Source: Candidatus Magasanikbacteria bacterium RIFCSPHIGHO2_01_FULL_41_23
GTDB taxonomy: Bacteria > Patescibacteria > ABY1 > Magasanikbacterales > UBA922
Assembly (NCBI GenBank): GCA_001782805.1
Contig: MFPT01000008.1
Coordinates: 1 to 64,000 of the forward strand
Length of the DNA: 64,000 nucleotides
Direction of reading: 5' to 3'
Position 1 is the stretch's first letter; every line of letters begins with the position of its first letter. Below, one piece after another: positions 16,879 to 23,764 of the stretch. The position numbers and the translations under genes were made by a program. The notes below the pieces were generated by a model. That model had not been told where the DNA came from, did not search any database, and saw nothing but the letters and a program-made list of their open reading frames with translations.

Positions 16879-17523
16879 GTGAAGGCGACTTTTTTTTCTT
16901 TGCTTTTTTTTCTTTTCCTCAACAACACCCTCAACCCCCGGCTCGCCGCCGGCCAGACGCCTCCGACCACGACCGTCAGCTGTCTCGGCTGCACGGTGCG
17001 GGTGCATCTGCCCCCTCCCGTCGCCCCCCTCCCGTCGCCGTTGCCTCGTGTCCACCTGTCGGTCGGCGCCAGTGGGGTTTACCTCACGGGCACCACGCTC
17101 GGGCAGTACGGATCCGGTTCCGGCGAAGCGAACGTTGAGTTCGTGTTCCCCCTCGGACGAGTGCGTTGGTTCGAGATTATCGGGCAAGCCTCGTTCGGCG
17201 GTGCCTCCGGTGTTCTCTCGGGCTCGGGATCGGTCGGTCTCGGATTCGTCCTCAACGGCGACTCGGACATCCGACCGCTCGGCAGCACCCGCCTCTCGAC
17301 CCTCTTCACCACCCGCGGCCGCGGAACCGGAGACTCCCAGGACTTGCTCACCCTCGGTGGCAAGCTCCAAATCAACGTCTCGCTCGGTACTACGGCAGGT
17401 GTCCAGTGGAATTACTTCCTCGCCTGCGAGGCAGGTAGTTCCATCTATAAGGACGCTGACGGTCGATCTCACAACGACGGCTGGTACGTCGCTCCCTCCA
17501 CTGGCCTCCTCCTCCGCCTCTAG
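16879..17523 (+). CDS. GC-rich exported beta-rich protein (porin-like?)
   Basis: The GTG start has GGAG 7 bases upstream. The 214-residue product opens with a signal peptide (MKATFFSLLFFLFLNN..., cleavage plausible after RLAAG). A Pro/Thr-rich segment follows, then alternating hydrophobic/polar strands rich in Gly and Ser to the end, finishing STGLLLRL. That is the pattern of a small outer-membrane beta-barrel or a secreted beta-sandwich. A barrel would be odd in a CPR cell, which is thought to lack an outer membrane, and would support foreign origin. Codon use is strongly GC-ending. No family is recognised. Confidence 0.6.
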   Translation: MKATFFSLLFFLFLNNTLNPRLAAGQTPPTTTVSCLGCTVRVHLPPPVAPLPSPLPRVHLSVGASGVYLTGTTLGQYGSGSGEANVEFVFPLGRVRWFEIIGQASFGGASGVLSGSGSVGLGFVLNGDSDIRPLGSTRLSTLFTTRGRGTGDSQDLLTLGGKLQINVSLGTTAGVQWNYFLACEAGSSIYKDADGRSHNDGWYVAPSTGLLLRL

Positions 17524-17740
17524 CGCCCCCCCTACACCCCACCTTGTGCCCCCCCGCACCGTAAGAGATGGCATCGCAAGACGTCATCAATTCGGTCATC
17601 GGCACCCCCGCGCGTCGCAAGACCTCGGGATCCCTCTGGGTTAATGAGTTTGACTCGTTAATCAAGAAGGATAATGTTCATTAAAACAAAATAAAAAAAC
17701 AACCTTGTTATTTTCAAAGTTGTTTGATTTATTTATGTAG

Positions 17741-17813
17741 TGGACCGGACGGGAGTTGAACCCGCGCCACTCCGTGTCAAGAGGAGCATGCTGACCGTTA
17801 ACACTACCGACCC
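17741..17813 (-). tRNA. tRNA, isotype uncertain (GAC or TGA)
   Basis: The minus strand has acceptor GGGTCGG/CCGGTCC, D-arm, T-arm GGGTTCAACTCCC and discriminator A without encoded CCA. The anticodon arm is CTCCT-CTTGACA-CGGAG with a T-C mismatch at its top. A 7-base loop reads TGA, but Val-type loops read TTGACAC with anticodon GAC. The short variable loop argues against Ser, so Val(GAC) with a weak stem is my preference. The flanks GTAGTGGA/TCCACTAC form an inverted repeat that competes with the acceptor stem. An 11-bp inverted copy of the anticodon arm (ACTCCGTGTCA) lies at 17873-17883. Confidence 0.65.
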
Positions 17814-18111
17814 ATAATCCACTACACAAATGAGATTATACTACAAAACTCTTCCGGATGGAAGAGTCGTAGTGACACGGAGTATGAACCGGCATTTGCC
17901 AGCTTGTCCTCTATGTAAGTTAGAATAACACGAGGGGAATTGATTGTCAAAATTGTCAATGTGTATAACTGTCGCCCGCGCTTTGTTTCTAACATTTAGA
18001 ACCAGAGCACGCGTGATAACGCGATCGACTTGCTTTAAACTTGTTTATTCTGAGCATATCGAAGAGTCGAAGAGATCTTTACAACATAAGCAAATATTTT
18101 AATTAATACAA

Positions 18112-18243
18112 TTCCTGTGAAGCAAAATGCTGACTACAATAGTCATCAGCTTGCCTCACAGGAATAGCACCCCGCTTGGGGAGCGAACCCCGACTCGGGG
18201 GTGAAGTTCTGCTTTACTCCGGCTAGTCTGGGGTGAGCTTCCT
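18112..18243 (+). promoter_or_regulatory. Structured leader 3, matching leader 1
   Basis: TTCCTGTGA at 18112 pairs with TCACAGGAA ending 18164, with inner stems GCAA/TTGC and GCTGACT/AGTCATCAGC. The module AGGAA-3 nt-CACCCC (18168-18173)-56 nt-GGGGTG (18230-18235)-AGC-TTCCT (18239-18243) follows. All these spacings equal those in leader 1, while stem sequences differ. CCCC-NNNN-GGGG and GTGAAG/CTTTAC hairpins lie inside. The rest of the gap 17814-18111 holds an ACTCTTCC/GGAAGAGT hairpin, a weak candidate promoter near 17940-17970 and no gene. Confidence 0.65.
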
Positions 18244-18286
18244 GGCGGAAGGTATGTTCTGTTCTGTTTTTTTTCGGAGGTGTCTT

Positions 18287-19978
18287 ATGGCGAAGTTCGC
18301 CATCAACATCGTCGGCCTCTTGGCCGTTGCCCTCGTGGGGTGTATGCCTCACGTGGATTCCAACAACCCCAATCCCTCCTCGGTGGTGGTCAACACCGGG
18401 GACAACATCAGTCTGACCGTCGACCACGATGGCGACGGCTGGACCGACTTCAAGGACAAAGTGGAGGCCTGTCTGGCCACCACCTCGTCCAAGAAGGAGT
18501 ACGACATGTGTCTCGACCAGTTCGAGGTCGCCCTCATGACGGGGGCGCTCAAGACCGGTGACTGCGACGACGACAACGCGCTCGTTAAGCCGGGAGCGAT
18601 CGAGGTGTGCGACGGCAAGGACAACAACTGTGTTGGCGGCGTAGACGAGGGATGCACGGACGCATCCTGCGCCGACACCAACGCGTGTACCGACGACGAC
18701 TTCGTCGTGGGCAAGGGGTGTGAAAACACCACCAAGTCCTGCGACGACGGCAACGTCTGCACGACGGATTCGTGCAACCCCGCGACCGGCTGCACGACGA
18801 CGCCGAACACGGTCATCTGCAACGACGGCGACGCGTGTACGGACGACAACGTCTGCTTTCAAGGCGCCTGCATCAGCGGCGCCGAGAAGGACTGCGACGA
18901 CGGTAACGTCTGTACGACCGACGCGTGCAACCCCGCGACCGGCTGCACGACGACGCCGAACACGGCCACCTGCAACGACGGGAACGTCTGCACGACCGGC
19001 GACGTCTGCAAAGACAGCGCCTGTACGACAGGGCTGGTCGTCACGATCTGTGACGACAAGAACCCGTGTACCACGGACTCGTGTGACCCGAAGATGGGTT
19101 GCAAAAACGTGGACACCGTCGACGGCTCGTGTTGCTTCGGCAACACAGGCAAGTACGGCGATGCGTTCTGTGTCCCGTCCGAGCCGAAGCCTCCCTCCTC
19201 CCTCCCTCTTCCAACCGGTTACAAGTGGGGGTGCATGGGCGGCGCCACCGTGTCCTCTCCTGGCCACTGTACGAGTTGCAAGGAGGCGGACGACGACGGT
19301 GTCTGCGCGATCGGGGAGCTCTGCTCGAACGATCTCGACGACGACGGCGACGGACTCGTTGATTGCGAGGACAGCGAGTGCGCGGCCAACACGGCGTGCA
19401 ACCCGGTCTGTGCGACTAACGCCGACTGCGACGACGCCGATCCGACCACGGTTGACACCTGCACCCTCACCGGGTGCTGGCACGTCAAGCCGGTTCCTCC
19501 CGCCTGCACTCCGGCCTGCGCTGGCAAGACTTGCGGCGACGACGGCTGTGGCGGATTCTGCGGTGCATGTATCGGCGGGCAAATCTGCCAGCTCGGTGCG
19601 TGCGTCGCTCCACCCTCCACGTCTGAGTGCGTGGTCGACAACGACTGCGCGCCCGGCGGCCAGTACGCCAAGTGCTGGCAGGGGAAGTGTGTCCAGGTCT
19701 TGCCGGGTTCCTGCGGACCTTTCTCTATCTCGGTGATCGCACCGAGTGCAAAGAAAGTGGATCTGGAATGGTACAAGCAGAGTGGTCCAGCCTCCACGAC
19801 GGAGTCGGTGAGCACGGGTACCTTCAACAGCCACACCGGCGAGTGCTCGGTCGTGGCCTGGGGGTTCGTCGCCCCCAACGGGTGCACGTGCGAGTCCCTC
19901 TACGGGACGTCGCCCTGCGGTCAGCAACCTGCCTCTCCTGGGGTCTACGGATGCTGGCATAACAAGCCGGCTCAGTAG
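18287..19978 (+). CDS. GC-rich Cys-rich, Asp-rich lipoprotein A
   Basis: The ATG at 18287 follows GGAGG by 6 bases. The 563-residue product has a lipoprotein signal (lipobox LVGC), so it is probably anchored to the outer face of the membrane. An acidic calcium-binding-like motif (DHDGDGWTDF) and a MopE-type metal-binding block (GDCDDDNALVKPGAIEVCDG) follow. Then come tandem repeats of the CNDGNVCTTDACNPATGC type, a DLDDDGDGLVDCEDSEC block and CGDDGCGGFCG. Such repeats are frequent in Myxococcota and other secreted proteins; exact function is unknown. Asn, Asp and Gly codons are almost all GC-ending. It is a paralogue of the gene at 20271. Confidence 0.8.
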   Translation: MAKFAINIVGLLAVALVGCMPHVDSNNPNPSSVVVNTGDNISLTVDHDGDGWTDFKDKVEACLATTSSKKEYDMCLDQFEVALMTGALKTGDCDDDNALVKPGAIEVCDGKDNNCVGGVDEGCTDASCADTNACTDDDFVVGKGCENTTKSCDDGNVCTTDSCNPATGCTTTPNTVICNDGDACTDDNVCFQGACISGAEKDCDDGNVCTTDACNPATGCTTTPNTATCNDGNVCTTGDVCKDSACTTGLVVTICDDKNPCTTDSCDPKMGCKNVDTVDGSCCFGNTGKYGDAFCVPSEPKPPSSLPLPTGYKWGCMGGATVSSPGHCTSCKEADDDGVCAIGELCSNDLDDDGDGLVDCEDSECAANTACNPVCATNADCDDADPTTVDTCTLTGCWHVKPVPPACTPACAGKTCGDDGCGGFCGACIGGQICQLGACVAPPSTSECVVDNDCAPGGQYAKCWQGKCVQVLPGSCGPFSISVIAPSAKKVDLEWYKQSGPASTTESVSTGTFNSHTGECSVVAWGFVAPNGCTCESLYGTSPCGQQPASPGVYGCWHNKPAQ

Positions 19979-19995
19979 GTTCCCTCCCACCTCAC

Positions 19996-20021
19996 GATCT
20001 CGTACGCAAGTACTTGAGATC
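19996..20021 (+). terminator. Hairpin after lipoprotein A
   Basis: GATCTCGTAC and GTACTTGAGATC form a short hairpin shortly after the stop and the CCCTCCCACC stretch. No T-run follows, so termination by this element is uncertain. Confidence 0.35.
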
Positions 20022-20133
20022 ACCACGCCACCTGTCGTGAAGAAAACAACAGGCAATCCACATTTTTTATTTTTCTATTAAGGAAAGTAGAAAGTGCAGA
20101 TTCAAATAATCCTCTTTACAATTTAGGTTTTAA

Positions 20134-20242
20134 CTAGGCCAGTGATTATAACAGTAATAATTTAGTGTTTTAATCGCTGGCTTAGTTTTGTTTTACCGCA
20201 TGAGGGATTTCGTAGCTGGCATTCCTTACACCAAAATGCGGT
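20134..20242 (+). promoter_or_regulatory. Structured leader 4
   Basis: CTAGGCCAGTGATT (20134-20147) pairs over 14 bp with AATCGCTGGCTTAG (20172-20185) around an AT-rich 24-base loop. A second stem ACCGCAT/ATGCGGT (20195-20242) follows, then GAGC/GCTC flanking the AAGGAG ribosome site. The architecture, though not the sequence, matches leaders 1 to 3. Confidence 0.55.
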
Positions 20243-20270
20243 TCAACTGCAAACGAGCAAGGAGCTCCAA

Positions 20271-22310
20271 ATGCAGCGTTCTATGTTTCTTATCGTGACC
20301 CTCTGGGTCTTGGCCCTCGTTGGCTGTGCTGACGAGAACATCATCAACCTCGTGGCCCCGGACAACGACCACGACAACTACACGAGCCTGACGGAGGAAC
20401 AGGCTCACGAGATGGGTTACGCGTCAGTGGACGCTGCCCTCAAGTTCGGCGACTGTGCCGATGCCAACCCGGCCATCAACCCGGGTGCGGCGGAGGTGTG
20501 CGACGGCAAGGACAACGACTGCGACGGCAAGACCGATGGGCAGGACGACAATCTCGTCGCCTGCAACGACGGTAGTGCCTGCACCACCGACGCCTGCACG
20601 AGCGGTCAGTGCGTGAGCACGGCCGTGACTTGCAACGACAACTCGGCCTGCACCACGGACTCTTGCGACCCGGCGACGGGCTGCACGAACACCGCGGTGA
20701 ACTGCAACGACGGCAACGTGTGTACGACGGACGCGTGCGATCTCGTGCTGGGATGCACGCATTCGAACAACACGGCGCAATGCGACGACAGCAACGTGTG
20801 CACGACTGAGGTGTGCAACTCGCTGACTGGCGGTTGCACCTACGCGGCCAACAACTGCAACGACGGCAACGTGTGTACGACGGACGCGTGCGATCTCGTG
20901 CTGGGATGCACGACGACGCCGAACAACACGGCGCAGTGCGATGACGACGATGCGTGCACGATAGAGGACGCCTGTTTTCAGGGGTTCTGCATCGGCGGCG
21001 CCCCGGCACAGTGCGACGACGGCAACGTCTGCTTCGACGATGCATGCAACGACGGAGCTTGTGTTCAGGGTTCGTCGATCGCGTGCGATGACGGCAACGC
21101 CTGTACGACGGACTCGTGCGATCCCGCGCTGGGATGCACGACCGCGGCAGTCAACTGCAACGACAGCAACGTGTGCACGACCGACTCCTGCGACACGGAC
21201 ACGGGTTGTGTCAACACGAACAACGCGTTGACCTGTACCGATTCAAACGCCTGCACCACCGACGACTTCTGTCTCGGCGGTGCTTGCGTGTCCGGCGCAA
21301 CCACCAACTGCAACGACAGTTCGGCCTGCACCACGGATTCGTGCGATCCCGCGCTGGGATGCATGAACACCGCGGTGGACTGCAACGACGGCAACGTCTG
21401 CACGACCGACGCCTGTGACGCGGCGACCGGTTGCAAGCACACCGACAACACGGCGCAGTGCGACGATGGGAACATGTGCACCGTTGACACCTGCGACGGG
21501 GTGGACGGGTGCGAAAACGCACCAATGCCCGACTGCTGTGTCGGGGACGCCATGTGCGCCGGCTCTGAGCCGGCTGGGCTTACGGCTGACTTCCGGTGGG
21601 GATGTACGGTCAACTCCGGTCCCCCGACCGGAACCTGCGTGTCCTGCTTGGACTCGGACGGGGATGGCTGGTGCGACTCGCCTACGGAGTCGGACTGCGA
21701 CAACACGTTCGACGAGGACGGCGACGGACTCGTGGACTGCGCTGACGCGGACTGCGACAACGATGCGGCCTGTGTCGTCCCCTGTGTGCCCGATTGTACG
21801 GGCATGGAGTGCGGCGACGATGGTTGTGGCGGTTCGTGCGGATCGTGCGCGGACGGCGACAAGTGCAACGCAACTTTCCAGTGTGAGGAGGAGCCTCGGC
21901 TCTCGATCACCTGGACCGCTCCCATGAGCGGTGTGCCCCAGAACGCGGGCGGGCAGTTGGTCCTCCTGGCCAAGTGCTACGACGCGGTTGGGGGAACGGT
22001 TGTGTCGTGGGGCGTCAAGGCCTACGGCCCCACCGCCTCCACCTCTCTCTCATGGACGGCTGACACCTGGTTCGAGCCAGCCGACTGCATCGCCCAAGTC
22101 GTGGAAGTGGTCGGCGGCAAGACCGTCTGGTATGCGAACGGACTCTACGGAGTCCTGTCGTACATCTGGGATGGTCTCGCCGTCACCACTGTCAAGGGCA
22201 ACGGCACGTCGGGCTGGCCCTTCTTCCCAGACACGGACAGCGACGGTGACTGCACGCTCGATGGCGCCGACGCGTGCCCGTTCGATGGCTACGACACCTG
22301 CGTCCCGTAG
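20271..22310 (+). CDS. GC-rich Cys-rich, Asp-rich lipoprotein B
   Basis: The ATG follows AAGGAG by a normal spacing. The 679-residue product has lipobox LVGC, a MopE-type block (GDCADANPAINPGAAEVCDG) and about a dozen tandem Cys repeats of the form CNDGNVCTTDACD...GC. A DEDGDGLVDCADADC block and CGDDGCGGSCG follow, then a C-terminal beta-rich domain ending with an EF-like DTDSDGDCTLDGADAC. Disulfide-rich, calcium-binding surface display is likely. The gene carries a 60-base exact internal duplication. It is a paralogue of lipoprotein A. A C-rich, G-poor segment follows the stop. Confidence 0.8.
   Translation: MQRSMFLIVTLWVLALVGCADENIINLVAPDNDHDNYTSLTEEQAHEMGYASVDAALKFGDCADANPAINPGAAEVCDGKDNDCDGKTDGQDDNLVACNDGSACTTDACTSGQCVSTAVTCNDNSACTTDSCDPATGCTNTAVNCNDGNVCTTDACDLVLGCTHSNNTAQCDDSNVCTTEVCNSLTGGCTYAANNCNDGNVCTTDACDLVLGCTTTPNNTAQCDDDDACTIEDACFQGFCIGGAPAQCDDGNVCFDDACNDGACVQGSSIACDDGNACTTDSCDPALGCTTAAVNCNDSNVCTTDSCDTDTGCVNTNNALTCTDSNACTTDDFCLGGACVSGATTNCNDSSACTTDSCDPALGCMNTAVDCNDGNVCTTDACDAATGCKHTDNTAQCDDGNMCTVDTCDGVDGCENAPMPDCCVGDAMCAGSEPAGLTADFRWGCTVNSGPPTGTCVSCLDSDGDGWCDSPTESDCDNTFDEDGDGLVDCADADCDNDAACVVPCVPDCTGMECGDDGCGGSCGSCADGDKCNATFQCEEEPRLSITWTAPMSGVPQNAGGQLVLLAKCYDAVGGTVVSWGVKAYGPTASTSLSWTADTWFEPADCIAQVVEVVGGKTVWYANGLYGVLSYIWDGLAVTTVKGNGTSGWPFFPDTDSDGDCTLDGADACPFDGYDTCVP
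20700..20912 (+). repeat. Exact 60-base in-frame repeat within lipoprotein B
   Basis: Bases 20700-20759 and 20853-20912 are identical. The copies are 153 bases (51 codons) apart, so recombination between them would remove or add repeats in frame. Confidence 0.85.
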
Positions 22311-22465
22311 ACGCGCCCTCCCACCCGCTCTTTCCTTCTCCACCGCCCTCCTGAGGCATGCGGTGGCACACGATAGTGTGAGCCTCTCCCTTTGCGCAAG
22401 CCAAGGGACTCTCATCATTTTCTTCATCTGGAATGGAGAAACGTGACTAGAGTCATGTTTGACGT

Positions 22466-22512
22466 CACACCGAAATTATAACTTGACATATTATAATTTC
22501 GGTGTGTATACT
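22466..22512 (+). promoter_or_regulatory. Promoter inside a perfect 16-bp inverted repeat
   Basis: CACACCGAAATTATAA (22466-22481) and its exact complement (22491-22506) flank 9 bases. The -35 TTGACA (22483-22488) lies across the centre and TATACT (22507-22512) is the -10, with an 18-base spacer. The ATG at 22521 is 8 bases after the -10, so the mRNA is probably leaderless. The palindrome could be an operator or a repeat end. The gap 22311-22465 holds a C-rich 3' region and small hairpins. Confidence 0.65.
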
Positions 22513-22520
22513 TATCCTGT

Positions 22521-23756
22521 ATGGTTATAAAAATACGACAATTATCCCAAAAATTGGTACAGGCGGCACGATCCTTTCCGGCGGTTGTTATCACTGGTCC
22601 GCGCCAATCCGGCAAGACGACACTGGTGCGTAATTTGTTCAAAAAAACGCACAACTATGTTAACTTGGAAGATCCTGATACGCGCGCCCGTGCCCTCTCT
22701 GATCCACGGCTATTTTTTGCATCCTTCAATTCGCCGCGTCTTATCCTTGACGAGATACAGTATGTACCGCAACTTTTATCGTATGTTAAATCTGCTATTG
22801 ATGAACACCGTACTTCCGGGCGTTTCATCATAACTGGATCACAGCAATTTAGCCTGATGCAAGGAGTGAGTGAATCATTGGCCGGCAGAGCCGCTATCCT
22901 GACTTTATTGCCGTTTTCGTATGGTGAAAGGATTGGACAAGGAGAAAAATTATTACCTTTCACTAATTGGACAAACCGTCTGGCTCAAAAAAAAATAAAT
23001 ACCAGTCCGCATCCCTCGATTGCTTCGCTGTTGGTGCGAGGATCATATCCAACACCAACTCGCTCTTCTGTGGATTATTCTTTATGGTACGGTTCGTATT
23101 TGGCTACGTACCTTGAACGGGACATTCGTAATCTGTCTCAGGTGGGTGATCTTCAGCAATTTGAACATTTTTTGCGCTTATTGGCGAGCCGTACCGGACA
23201 GATACTGGATTTGGCCGGCTTAGCACGTGATTTAGGAATTTCTCAGCCAACTGCGAAACGCTGGTTGTCTATTCTTGAAACTGGCTACCAAGTTTTACTC
23301 CTCTATCCTTATTTCAAAAATATAGGTAAGCAGGTAGTAAAGCGCCCTAAAGTTTTTATCACTGACACTGGTCTCGCTTGTTACTTACTAGGGATAAATG
23401 ATCCTAAAACTTTAACGAACCATCCACAATTTGGCTCGCTGTTTGAAACCTTTGTAGTGACCGACATCTGGAAGAGATCTTTGCACAGCGGTATCAAGCC
23501 GCGTTTATATTATTTTAGAAGTCACGATGATTTGGAAGTTGATCTGGTGATTGAAGACGGTAAGGGGCTGCACTGTGTTGAAATTAAAAGTTCTATGACT
23601 GTAAAACCCCAACACGCCTCGAGTTTGGTTCGTTTTATCCGTACGCCAACAATTGCTCGATATATTCAATCGTCATCCTTAATATCTTTATCTACTACCG
23701 GCCCGATTTCTGCCGGAATTGTGAATTATCATTGGTCAGATTTCTTCTCTATCTAA
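22521..23756 (+). CDS. AAA ATPase with DUF4143 domain
   Basis: This 411-residue protein has a Walker A motif GPRQSGKTT near residue 25, a Walker B-like LILDEIQYVP and a sensor-like FIITGSQQFSL, the AAA_14 pattern. The C-terminal DUF4143 half is nuclease-like, with SHDDLEVDLVIEDG and CVEIKSS. Such proteins are common in accessory regions of bacteria and archaea; their role is not established. A winged-helix-like segment (LARDLGISQPTAKRWL) lies between the domains. It has its own palindromic promoter and follows the GC-rich island. Codon use is host-like. Confidence 0.85.
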   Translation: MVIKIRQLSQKLVQAARSFPAVVITGPRQSGKTTLVRNLFKKTHNYVNLEDPDTRARALSDPRLFFASFNSPRLILDEIQYVPQLLSYVKSAIDEHRTSGRFIITGSQQFSLMQGVSESLAGRAAILTLLPFSYGERIGQGEKLLPFTNWTNRLAQKKINTSPHPSIASLLVRGSYPTPTRSSVDYSLWYGSYLATYLERDIRNLSQVGDLQQFEHFLRLLASRTGQILDLAGLARDLGISQPTAKRWLSILETGYQVLLLYPYFKNIGKQVVKRPKVFITDTGLACYLLGINDPKTLTNHPQFGSLFETFVVTDIWKRSLHSGIKPRLYYFRSHDDLEVDLVIEDGKGLHCVEIKSSMTVKPQHASSLVRFIRTPTIARYIQSSSLISLSTTGPISAGIVNYHWSDFFSI

Positions 23757-23764
23757 AAGAAGCT

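Noticed and set aside
17741..17813. tRNA-Ser(TGA)
   Set aside because: The variable loop is about 5 bases; Ser tRNAs have a long variable arm.
18112..18243. Hammerhead or HDV-type ribozyme in leader 3
   Set aside because: No CUGAUGA/GAAA pair in the right arrangement and no clear double pseudoknot could be drawn by hand.
18146..20056. A 636-residue minus-strand frame opposite lipoprotein A
   Set aside because: It mirrors the repeats of the plus-strand gene, has no start signals and consists of Val/Arg/Ala runs expected from the complement of Asp/Cys/Thr codons.
15258..22520. Integron cassette array (each GC-rich gene with an attC-like hairpin)
   Set aside because: Hairpins lie before each gene, but I found no R'/R'' core (GTTRRRY/RYYYAAC) pairs at consistent places and no integrase in the window.
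15258..22520. Assembly chimera explaining the GC-rich island
   Set aside because: AT-rich leaders with the same architecture as the S-layer-like gene leader alternate with the GC-rich genes, and a lipoprotein relative is present outside the island. A chimera is less likely but needs read data to exclude.
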